Source of the DNA: Ascoidea rubescens DSM 1968
Taxonomy: Eukaryota; Ascomycota; Saccharomycetes; Ascoideales; Ascoideaceae
DNA: 64,000 nt
Direction of reading: 5' to 3'
Assembly (NCBI RefSeq): GCF_001661345.1
Contig: NW_017962913.1
Coordinates: 1,679,428 to 1,743,427 of the forward strand
Position 1 is the stretch's first letter. Each line of letters starts with the position of its first letter. A program made the position numbers and the translations under genes. The notes under the pieces were generated by a model, which was not told the origin of the DNA, made no database searches, and saw only the letters and a list, made by a program, of their open reading frames with translations. This document shows, piece after piece, positions 53,806-62,039 of this stretch.

Positions 53806-54987
53806 TTAACTTTCTTTCCAGATGTTTTCAAAATAGTGTTTTACAAAAGCCAAAGGATCATCTTCATCTTTAGCGCCCATTATTCCAATACCAGGGCTAA
53901 AACTAGTAATGGGTAGAACTAATACATCAGAAACTAATTTTGGGACTTCCAATTTAGTAAAATCCTTCCATGTAACTTTTGAATAAATACCACTTTGAAC
54001 GTAGTCATTAAAGTAGGTGAAAATAACGTCAGTCCATACTCCTGCACCAGTCCATCTCATTATATCTAAATTTGTATTCTTTGTGGATAAATCTAAATTA
54101 TTGATCTTAGCTCTGTCTAAAGTAAATTCTGTGATTTGAGCAATAATTTCTCTGAGAATTGGGTGGCCAGGTTTTGCTTGGATTGCCCATTGACAAAACT
54201 GCAATCTTCTCGCATATGTCTTTCTCCAATCAGGAGTATCAGGATCACTTTCAATTCCAATGATTAAACCAATTTCATTAGGAGAAACATTTTCAGGGAT
54301 CCAGTTAGGAACAGCTTGTAAAGGCAATGTATCAACATCGGCGTAAACACCACCTCTAGCAAATAACAATAGATATCTAAAAAAATCCATCTTAAGAATA
54401 ATAGAAGGTAATAACTCGTATGCTTGTATAATTTCAGGAATATTCATGTAAAGGTGGTGTATAATCGCAGCAGAAGTATCATCATTGAATAGTTCATGAA
54501 CAAAACCGGGGTTTTTAACAGCCCATTGAGTTTCTCCTTCTTTAAATTTGTCGCCAAATCTTTGATCGTTTAAACCATATTTCCACGTTTGCCAAATGTA
54601 AGCTGGGAATTTTCTATTTTGATCATAAGGAAATAAAAAAGCCAATTTCTCTCTTAGTGACGAATCAACTGGAGGCCTTTTTAGTTCCATTAACTTTCTT
54701 TCAAGGTTTTTTCTATCTTTCTCCAATTCTTTGATTCTTTGCTCCTGTTTGTCGAGCAAATTGTTAGCAATATCTTCTAATTTTTTAGTTAGTTCTTCGG
54801 TTTGCTTTTGCTGTTGCTGGTTTTGCTGGTTGTTTTGTTGTATACTGTTTAAATAATTTTCATTGAGGACTTGTTGCAAGGTTAGATTGGTATTTGAAGT
54901 TGAGGAAAAGAGCTTCAAAGAAAAATATAGCAAAGAGAGTATTGCTATAGATATGATTATTGTTCTCTTTATTACTGTGGTCTTCAT
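53806..54987 (-). CDS. HOC1: Golgi alpha-1,6-mannosyltransferase, Hoc1 type
   Basis: Hoc1 is a subunit of the Golgi M-Pol II complex that extends the mannan backbone of N-glycans. The 393-residue protein starts at MKTTVIKRTIIISIAI, giving a type II anchor (about residues 8-26); the frame runs further upstream without an ATG. A Gln-rich coiled-coil stem (about 45-105) follows. The Och1-family glycosyltransferase domain has FPAYIWQTWKYG, the LKMDFFRYLLLFARGGVYADVDT segment with the DVD nucleotide-sugar site, QFCQWAIQAKPGHPILREII and DIMRWTGAGVWTDVIFTYFNDYVQSG. The coiled-coil stem and the last motif are closer to Hoc1 than to Och1. Two exact 13-bp copies of TTTCCGTTGTCCG (55137-55162) lie upstream. 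MOG1 is the convergent neighbour. Confidence 0.93.
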   Translation of the reverse strand: MKTTVIKRTIIISIAILSLLYFSLKLFSSTSNTNLTLQQVLNENYLNSIQQNNQQNQQQQKQTEELTKKLEDIANNLLDKQEQRIKELEKDRKNLERKLMELKRPPVDSSLREKLAFLFPYDQNRKFPAYIWQTWKYGLNDQRFGDKFKEGETQWAVKNPGFVHELFNDDTSAAIIHHLYMNIPEIIQAYELLPSIILKMDFFRYLLLFARGGVYADVDTLPLQAVPNWIPENVSPNEIGLIIGIESDPDTPDWRKTYARRLQFCQWAIQAKPGHPILREIIAQITEFTLDRAKINNLDLSTKNTNLDIMRWTGAGVWTDVIFTYFNDYVQSGIYSKVTWKDFTKLEVPKLVSDVLVLPITSFSPGIGIMGAKDEDDPLAFVKHYFENIWKES

Positions 54988-55136
54988 TTTGTGGTCTTGG
55001 AGATTGGCAGCAAGGAAAACAAATATCGTGAGCAACCACCTAAAAAATCAATAAGAGATGGTTCTAAATAAAATATGAAAACAAAACTACGTTTTACAAC
55101 GAAAGCTGGAAGAAAAACGAAAAAGGCACTGTTCAG

Positions 55137-55162
55137 TTTCCGTTGTCCGTTTCCGTTGTCCG
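55137..55162. repeat. Two exact 13-bp tandem copies in the HOC1 promoter
   Basis: TTTCCGTTGTCCG is repeated head to tail about 150-175 bp upstream of the HOC1 ATG. It may be a duplicated factor site or a simple slippage product. Confidence 0.8.
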
Positions 55163-55247
55163 TTCCACGTTTCAGTTCGCAAGGCAGGCGCAGGCCCAAT
55201 GACGCAGAATAGACGCAATACCGCAGGAACAGCGCAGGCAGCAGAAG

Positions 55248-57305
55248 CTAAATTTTGAAGAAGCTTCCGGTTTCTAGGGAATTTCTCGTCAGCAGCGATT
55301 GCAAAACCTCAGAGAGCCTATCCTCAAGGTTTTGGTGGTTTCCAAACACAAACTCCTGGTAGCTTTTTATCTCCGAAGCCCACTTGTTGTAGTAGCCCAA
55401 TTTCTTTTCGAGTAGATCCTCCTTTCGATTCAAGAGCTGCTTCATCCTTGTGTTGCTGTTTCTGATCAAAAGAGAACTTAGTTTATCAAACTGGTGTTTG
55501 TTTTGTTTTACAGGCGAGCTTTGTTGCTGTTGAAGATTCAAGATGGTCTCCAATTCAACAGCCTCTTTTTGTGTCATTTCTTCCTCCGATATAATAGGAA
55601 TTGAGGACTTTATTTGTCCGAGCCAGTTGGTGGCTTCCTCTATCATGTTTTCTTTATACTCATCAAAATCATTGGTCGCAACATATGAGCCAAATATATC
55701 CTTCAAGAGCGAATCCTCCTGATCTTTCAAGCTTTCTCGATTTTTTGAGTAACCGCTTCCCTGAGATGGATTGATTTCAATATTGATTTTTTCGTTCAAA
55801 TTTAAGAAATTGATATTTGTATTAATTTTATAAAGACCCTTGATACCATTTAATTTATCAACCCTTTTAATCCTTTCAAGTACCTGGATAGCCGTGATGT
55901 TCTCTGGTAAAATTGGCTTGAATTCTTTACTTTCTTGGTTATTGTTATCAACCTCAATAACGTCATTAACCATATCCAATTTTATATTGCTATTCAAAAA
56001 ATTGCTTTCAATCATCTCAAAAATGAGATCGTGTAATTCCCATTTATCGTTTAGTTCAAATAATTTAACCAAAAAACCAATTTTGATTATATTGAAGCTT
56101 TTAAAAAAATCTTTTAAAACCTTGAAAATGATTGAATCGAAAATTTTTGGTTTAAAGTTTTTCAAAAAAACATTATTATTAAAAAGATTGTTACTATTAA
56201 TTTCATTTTTGAATTTTAATATCTGATTCTCTTTGTAATAATCATTAGCCCTTAATAATGATAATATTTCCAGATCTTTAGAATCCCTTATATATGGTTT
56301 TAATTCTTGACTTTCAAAGATATCAATCTCAGATTTTGATAAAAATTTAAGAATCAAGAGAAATTTTAAAATTTCTACTTTTTTAGAAATTGATCCAGCT
56401 TCATCATAGTTCTTAAAACTTTCAGTGAATAGTTTCCTACTTTCAGTGAATTTATTCTCTAGAATATAAATCTTGCCCTTTGTTTCTTCAATGACAGCAA
56501 GGGTATTTGGATCTGGAATAGTTGAATCTATTTTCAAGGCTTTTCTGCAAGTTCTCTTACAGTTGGCAATGTTATCAACAAAATAATCGGTGCTTCCACC
56601 AAGATAAACTTTCAATTGAATAGCATAAAGTTGTAAAATAAGATTCAAAATAGATGTATCGTTCGAAGCTTCTGCTTTTTCAATCAAATGACCAATCAAC
56701 TGCTGAGCTTCTTTATTTGCGCTAGAAAAATCCATTGCATTCAACTTTTTGATGTTCAAGATAATATGTAAACCCTCACTTAGTTGAGATTTATTCTTGG
56801 GCAATAAAGGCAATTCATAAAAGCTTTTTAGAAATAACGCATTGTCACTTTTGCTATATCTCTCGATTATTTTTTTAATTGAACTTTCAAAATAGGAGGT
56901 TGAAATGTGTGCATGCAAATCAAACAAATACTGGTAAAATTTCAAAAGGTTCTCAAACTGACCCAACGCAAAATATATCTTCATCGACTGTTTTATTGAC
57001 TTGAAAATCCATACCAAGTGCTCTTCTTCTAGGTTCTCTATCTCGTCTTTGAAAGCGCCATCGTTATCGCTAGCACCACCATCACTGGACTTGCTGTAGA
57101 TTATTTGCCTGAATGAGTCCAATGCACCTTCGGCGTTATATTCCTTCAAAGACTTTGCTGTGTAGTATCTGGCTTCGAAATCGACTGATCTACTATCGTC
57201 GTTCATTTCCTCGTCCTCGTCCTCGTCTTCGTCCTGGTCCTCAGACTCATACTCGAACTCGTAGTCCTCCTCTTCGGACATCATAAAATCATCGTTGTCT
57301 GACAT
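55248..57305 (-). CDS. COP9 signalosome subunit 2 (CSN2), with C-terminal extension
   Basis: CSN2 is a PCI-domain scaffold of the COP9 signalosome, which removes Nedd8/Rub1 from cullins. The 685-residue protein starts at MSDNDDFMMSEEEDYEFEYES, very like the human start [21 protein letters not shown]; the in-frame codons upstream lack an ATG. Shared segments are ARYYTAKSLKEYNAEGALDSFRQII, the helical-repeat region (ILQLYAIQLKVYLG, CKRTCRKALKIDSTIPDP, IEETKGKIYILENKFTESRKLFTESFKNYDEAGS), DIFESQELKPY and the PCI/winged-helix region (about 340-470). Human CSN2 has 443 residues; about 190 extra, Gln- and Glu-rich residues follow here. The 5' end of the gene is GC-rich and encodes an acidic stretch. 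S. cerevisiae has only a reduced, highly diverged signalosome. Confidence 0.9.
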   Translation of the reverse strand: MSDNDDFMMSEEEDYEFEYESEDQDEDEDEDEEMNDDSRSVDFEARYYTAKSLKEYNAEGALDSFRQIIYSKSSDGGASDNDGAFKDEIENLEEEHLVWIFKSIKQSMKIYFALGQFENLLKFYQYLFDLHAHISTSYFESSIKKIIERYSKSDNALFLKSFYELPLLPKNKSQLSEGLHIILNIKKLNAMDFSSANKEAQQLIGHLIEKAEASNDTSILNLILQLYAIQLKVYLGGSTDYFVDNIANCKRTCRKALKIDSTIPDPNTLAVIEETKGKIYILENKFTESRKLFTESFKNYDEAGSISKKVEILKFLLILKFLSKSEIDIFESQELKPYIRDSKDLEILSLLRANDYYKENQILKFKNEINSNNLFNNNVFLKNFKPKIFDSIIFKVLKDFFKSFNIIKIGFLVKLFELNDKWELHDLIFEMIESNFLNSNIKLDMVNDVIEVDNNNQESKEFKPILPENITAIQVLERIKRVDKLNGIKGLYKINTNINFLNLNEKINIEINPSQGSGYSKNRESLKDQEDSLLKDIFGSYVATNDFDEYKENMIEEATNWLGQIKSSIPIISEEEMTQKEAVELETILNLQQQQSSPVKQNKHQFDKLSSLLIRNSNTRMKQLLNRKEDLLEKKLGYYNKWASEIKSYQEFVFGNHQNLEDRLSEVLQSLLTRNSLETGSFFKI

Positions 57306-57526
57306 CCTGATAATCCAACCCACTGCGACGTTGCACCAGGAACAATTGCTGTATCTAACGAAGATAGATCCTCCTCACAAGCTGTTGAATGGTGTTCGAG
57401 GTCTGTTTCAATTTGGGCTACAGAAGTTCAACTCTTCCCCTGAGGCCAAATCTGCGGATCCTACAATGCAATTTGTTATCAGTTATCAGTTATCAAAAAT
57501 AGTAATAATAATAGTAATAGTACATG

Positions 57527-60500
57527 TTAAAGTCTGGTAAATCTCTTTAAAAGACTGGAGTCGTCCACCAAAAGACCCAACTCCTCGAGAGAAAGCAGCA
57601 CTTGATACATTTGCGTATTTATGTTCTTCAAGCCGCCTCGAAATTTGCTGCTTAACGTCTGCTTCGATATATTGGCTGGCAAAATTAGCAAGTCCAATGA
57701 AACCATTCTTTCCCAAGCATCTTTGCAGGCGTCCTTTGAATAGATCTTAAATCCTATTAATGGCTTCATATTATCATTGGAGTTGGTATCAGTTTCAAAC
57801 ACGAAAGATGACGAATTCAATGCAGAAGTTTGAAACTGTTTTGCTCTTTCTTCATTCCTAAATTTGGCTAGCTTGTTGTATTCATCATAAACTATATTGA
57901 GACTCACCAACGACATGTCGTTTTTAAGAATAATTCGAGCCCCACAAATTAAAAGCGACAATTCCAAGTCACTCAATGAACTATTGAGAAATAATTTCAA
58001 TCCCTTGCCGTCAAATTGATTATTACTGTTAACATTGAGATAGAAGCTGAAATCCTTGTCTTTGGGAAAAGGATTTTGAATCGAAACATTTGATATTGGA
58101 TATAATGAAATGTGATTGATTTCCTTGATGTTTTTTGTAGTTAAATAATTGATCACAACCTGTTTTTTCAATTGCGTGTTTACTTGTTGGGAACTGTTAT
58201 AAAACAACTCATTAATATAATCATTCCATAATAATCCAAATTTTTTATTGATAAACTCTTTATCATTAATTTCATCAATATTTAAGCACAAATTGCTCCT
58301 AATATCATTCCAAAAGTTTTGAAGTCCATAATTAATATCCATTGTGCTTGATGAAGTTAAAAACCTTTCATCTTTTTTATTTGCACTACTGTTATTTGAG
58401 TTTCCAAAAAAATTTATTTGTCTTTGAGAAAACCTTGATCTCACCCTTTTCTCTAACATTTCTAATGATGAAATTTTGGTTGTTAACCCAATAACCGCTA
58501 TTGGAATAGTATTATTTGTTGAAAAATCAAATAAATTATATAATAAGGATTGTCTACTATGAAAAATAAACTCGTGGAACTCGTCAAGAATAAATACAAT
58601 CCCCATTTGTTTCTCAACATTTTCTCCCTTTTTGTTTACGGAATTTTGCCCCAAACTTAATAAAAGTGATGAAAAGGTTTCATTGATAGATTTTTTCTCA
58701 AATTTCAGTTCTTCCTCATAGTTTTTACTAACTTCACCAGTATACTTGTCCAATTGTCTTGCAATTTCCTTTACTGCCATCTTGTCATCTGTTTGAATAA
58801 GCCCAGATAGCCTTATTTCAAAATAATACCGATTCCCATTGACATTGTACTTATTATTTAAATCTTTTAATACATTGTCTAAAACTAGAGATTTCCCTGA
58901 TAAATGCGGTCCAATCAATAATAAAGAAGTACTATCTCCATCCCTAATGGTGTGTTCAAGTGCCGTATACAACTGCTCATATTTCAAAACTAAAGAGTTT
59001 TTATTACCTTTGTTCAATGGTCCCAGTAGTGTAAACGGAAAAATTGAATTGAAATTCAGTATATTCTTAGATAATAATTTTGATAACAATTTATTTTTGA
59101 TGTAGAGAACATCTGACTCAGATGGCAAAGTAAATTTTCTAGAATAAAATGATTTCAAACTTTTGAGAAAAGAATGTTTTTCATAATCAATTTTTTTATG
59201 AGCTTCAAGCAAAAACCTTAAAGTTTCATTATCCTTGATCAAACTTGAAACCGTTAATTTCAGATCTCTATGATAATTCGAAATTAATCCATTATTTTTA
59301 TCGATTATATTTTTTAAAAAGTTTTCATCTTTTGCCATCTCAGTATCAACAGCTTCGCTTGTCAAGTTTGAAATAAATTCTTCGTATTCTTGGTCACTTT
59401 TCCCATTATCAGAAGCAGGAAAATGACTAAAAATATCTTGAGTTATATCCACTTGCAATTCATTCTCATTTTTTTTAATCTTTTTATAACCTCCCAGTTT
59501 CAGAGACTTTTTTTTTGGACTATTTTTATAATCCTTTTTATTTTTCAAAAATTTATTTGTAGAAAGAAATGGAATAATTCCACCATCATCATTTAATGAA
59601 ATAGTTTCGTCTTTTTCTGATGTTTTGGAAAGACCAATACCTTTATTTTCATTTTCATTTTCATTATCATTATCATTATCATTTTCACTATCATTATCAT
59701 CGTTACTAATTTCAAAAACATCTTGGTTGTTACTATTATCTTTATCATTATTATCATTATTATTATTACTGTTATCATTATGATTATTAGTATTATCCGT
59801 GCTATGATTGTTATCATTGTCTTCTTGATTATCATGACTATTATTTTGACTGTTAGTTCTACCGTTTTCAGTATTGCCATTATTGTCATTATTATCGTTA
59901 TTATCATTATTTTCACTGTTATTATTCTCAGTATTATCACCATTATTATCTTTATCATCATTATTATCTTTTTTATAAACTCCAACAATAAATATACAAT
60001 CATCATCTGAATCACCGTCTGAGTCGTCATCTGATTCTGAACTATCTGAACTATCTAAAGTAGATAAAACAGATATGCTAGGGATCTTAGAAACTTCAAC
60101 AAACTTTCCTTTATAAAGAAAATATTGTTTTGCTTGGGGATTTCTTCTATTATTAAATTTTCTTGATGGCAAACAATCTATTAAGGGTATTGAGTCAATT
60201 GGTTTTTTATTATCTTTTGAAAGGCCAGACGTTTTCAAAGTTAATTTTTTAGCATTGTGATTATCACTGTCATTATCATTACCATCGTTCATACTGTCAT
60301 TGATAATGTTATCGACAACCTTTTCTTCTATTTGATTTTGGACAATGACTTTGGCATTTTTAATCAAAAAATCATTAGATTTAGCATTGATAGTGGGTTT
60401 TTTTTGGTTTAAATTTGAAATAGATTTTGTGTTATTTTTAATTTTGGAGCTTGTAGTTTCATTTATATTTAATTTATTATCTTTTGGAACATTAATTATT

Positions 60501-61795
60501 ACTTTTTTTAAAATTTTTTCATTGGATAAGGGAGTAAATTTTAATTTTTGTTCTGGTTTAGGCTCTGATTTTGATTTTTGATTTGTATCAATTTTAGATT
60601 TAGAATTTTTCAGTTTTTTTGAAGGCTCGGATAAATTTATTAAAAAATCTCCAATACTGCTAGAGCTTTCATCACTTGAAGATAAGTCAAAATCAGATTG
60701 TAATGAATCGTCTAAAATCTCCGGTTTTTCCTTGTAGGCTATACTGCTGTTTATAAGTAAACTGCTATCAAATTCATCGCTTTCAATAAAAAAATCAGTA
60801 CTCTCATCAGATTCTTCGCTAAGCTCCGGAAAGTATTCCTCGATAGACTCAATAGACTCATCAATATACTTATTAGTAGACTCATCAGTAGACTCATCAA
60901 TAGATTCTTTGCCAATAGATTCTTTATGAAAGGCTTCTGTTTGATCTAAACTTTCTTTTTCAATGGTTTGGTTTTGTTTGATTTTTTCATTTTCCTCATG
61001 TTCACAATTCTTTCCTGGAGATGGAGGTAAATTGTTAATATTGTATTTGAACAGCTTGTTATTCCTATAAATAATTTCCTGGCTTTTATGTTCTATATCT
61101 TTAATTCCTGAAATGTTTTTTACGCTTGAAACATTTTCAAAATCATCAAACTCAGAATCATCATTGAAAAACCCAGCAGGCACATCCTTATTTGGATTTA
61201 ATGATACACCACCTTTTAAGGAACGTAATTTCTTTGAGCGAGGATGTTTCTCTTTTCCCTTTATTTTAGCAGAGATATTTTTTCTTTTCTTGCCAGTATT
61301 TCCTTCAGCAATCTTAGACTGTAAAATATCCAAATCATCAGAAAGCAATTTTTTTTGGGCACAATCCTCCAGAGAACTTTCAGGGGCACTGGTTTTAGCT
61401 GGTGATAAGTTTATGTTTTTGGTGTTTACTTTTTTCTTTCCTGAGTTGTTTGCAGAAGTCAATTTAAGACCACTGTTTATCAAAGAATTGGTTTGGGAAA
61501 TTGTGCCTGAGTTCGGATTTGGGTTTCTCTTGGGCATTTGTTTAGACTCACTACTTGCTTCTAAAACAACAGTCTTCGGCAAACCATAGTCATTCTTAAA
61601 GATATTCTTTCGAGACCTTTGGGAGTTTGGCTTGTTTCTCAAGCAGTTGGAGCTGATATGGCTGTTGGAAAAAGCAGAAAGCTCAGGCTGTGAGGGTGGA
61701 AACTCCAACGCTAGTTCTGATGGCCAGTAGCCTAGAGAAATACTGTTTTTTGATTCTTGCGAAGACAGGCTTTTCGAGGACACTAAGGATGCCAT
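57527..61795 (-). CDS. ORC4: Origin recognition complex subunit 4 with a very long N-terminal extension
   Basis: Orc4 is an AAA+ subunit of the origin recognition complex. The frame gives 1422 residues from the first ATG (MASLVSSKSL); S. cerevisiae Orc4 has 529. The last 470 residues are Orc4: Walker A IGPHLSGKS (about 961), VVFI-type Walker B IVFILDEFHEF, LLYNLFDFSTNNTIPIAVIGLTTKISSLEMLEKRVRSRFSQRQI, then a winged-helix region (SLSDLELSLLICGARIILKN, DAWERMVSLDLLI). The Walker A lysine is present; in S. cerevisiae Orc4 this motif is altered (GPRQSYKT). The N-terminal 900 residues are disordered: a Ser-rich start, a basic patch (KGKEKHPRSKKLRSLKGG, about 180-200), an acidic ESTDEST repeat, and a long Asn/Asp repeat (about 610-720). 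No AT-hook (RGRP) is visible, unlike fission-yeast Orc4. The frame is continuous, so a fusion of two genes is possible but nothing shows a second start. Confidence 0.93.
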   Translation of the reverse strand: MASLVSSKSLSSQESKNSISLGYWPSELALEFPPSQPELSAFSNSHISSNCLRNKPNSQRSRKNIFKNDYGLPKTVVLEASSESKQMPKRNPNPNSGTISQTNSLINSGLKLTSANNSGKKKVNTKNINLSPAKTSAPESSLEDCAQKKLLSDDLDILQSKIAEGNTGKKRKNISAKIKGKEKHPRSKKLRSLKGGVSLNPNKDVPAGFFNDDSEFDDFENVSSVKNISGIKDIEHKSQEIIYRNNKLFKYNINNLPPSPGKNCEHEENEKIKQNQTIEKESLDQTEAFHKESIGKESIDESTDESTNKYIDESIESIEEYFPELSEESDESTDFFIESDEFDSSLLINSSIAYKEKPEILDDSLQSDFDLSSSDESSSSIGDFLINLSEPSKKLKNSKSKIDTNQKSKSEPKPEQKLKFTPLSNEKILKKVIINVPKDNKLNINETTSSKIKNNTKSISNLNQKKPTINAKSNDFLIKNAKVIVQNQIEEKVVDNIINDSMNDGNDNDSDNHNAKKLTLKTSGLSKDNKKPIDSIPLIDCLPSRKFNNRRNPQAKQYFLYKGKFVEVSKIPSISVLSTLDSSDSSESDDDSDGDSDDDCIFIVGVYKKDNNDDKDNNGDNTENNNSENNDNNDNNDNNGNTENGRTNSQNNSHDNQEDNDNNHSTDNTNNHNDNSNNNNDNNDKDNSNNQDVFEISNDDNDSENDNDNDNENENENKGIGLSKTSEKDETISLNDDGGIIPFLSTNKFLKNKKDYKNSPKKKSLKLGGYKKIKKNENELQVDITQDIFSHFPASDNGKSDQEYEEFISNLTSEAVDTEMAKDENFLKNIIDKNNGLISNYHRDLKLTVSSLIKDNETLRFLLEAHKKIDYEKHSFLKSLKSFYSRKFTLPSESDVLYIKNKLLSKLLSKNILNFNSIFPFTLLGPLNKGNKNSLVLKYEQLYTALEHTIRDGDSTSLLLIGPHLSGKSLVLDNVLKDLNNKYNVNGNRYYFEIRLSGLIQTDDKMAVKEIARQLDKYTGEVSKNYEEELKFEKKSINETFSSLLLSLGQNSVNKKGENVEKQMGIVFILDEFHEFIFHSRQSLLYNLFDFSTNNTIPIAVIGLTTKISSLEMLEKRVRSRFSQRQINFFGNSNNSSANKKDERFLTSSSTMDINYGLQNFWNDIRSNLCLNIDEINDKEFINKKFGLLWNDYINELFYNSSQQVNTQLKKQVVINYLTTKNIKEINHISLYPISNVSIQNPFPKDKDFSFYLNVNSNNQFDGKGLKLFLNSSLSDLELSLLICGARIILKNDMSLVSLNIVYDEYNKLAKFRNEERAKQFQTSALNSSSFVFETDTNSNDNMKPLIGFKIYSKDACKDAWERMVSLDLLILPANISKQTLSSKFRGGLKNINTQMYQVLLSLEELGLLVDDSSLLKRFTRL

Positions 61796-62039
61796 TGGCA
61801 ATCAATACACGTAGAGGTGGGCATTCCACTATAAAAGATATCTTTCTAAACTCTTCAAAGGTTTTCTTTGCACGGATGGAACGAATCGGGCTTTTGTTTC
61901 GTTGATTTGGAGAAGAAAAGACCAAAACTACACTGTTGAACGTTATGAATCTAAAAATTTATTCGAGAAAACTATAAGAGAAAAGTAAGCAGAAAACCAC
62001 CAATGTGGTGGTGGTGTTTATCAATCATTTATTGGCACT

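Noticed and set aside
59593-60030. 145-codon minus-strand frame overlapping ORC4
   Set aside because: This is a frame-shifted reading of the Asn/Asp repeat of ORC4, giving an Ile/Met-rich shadow.
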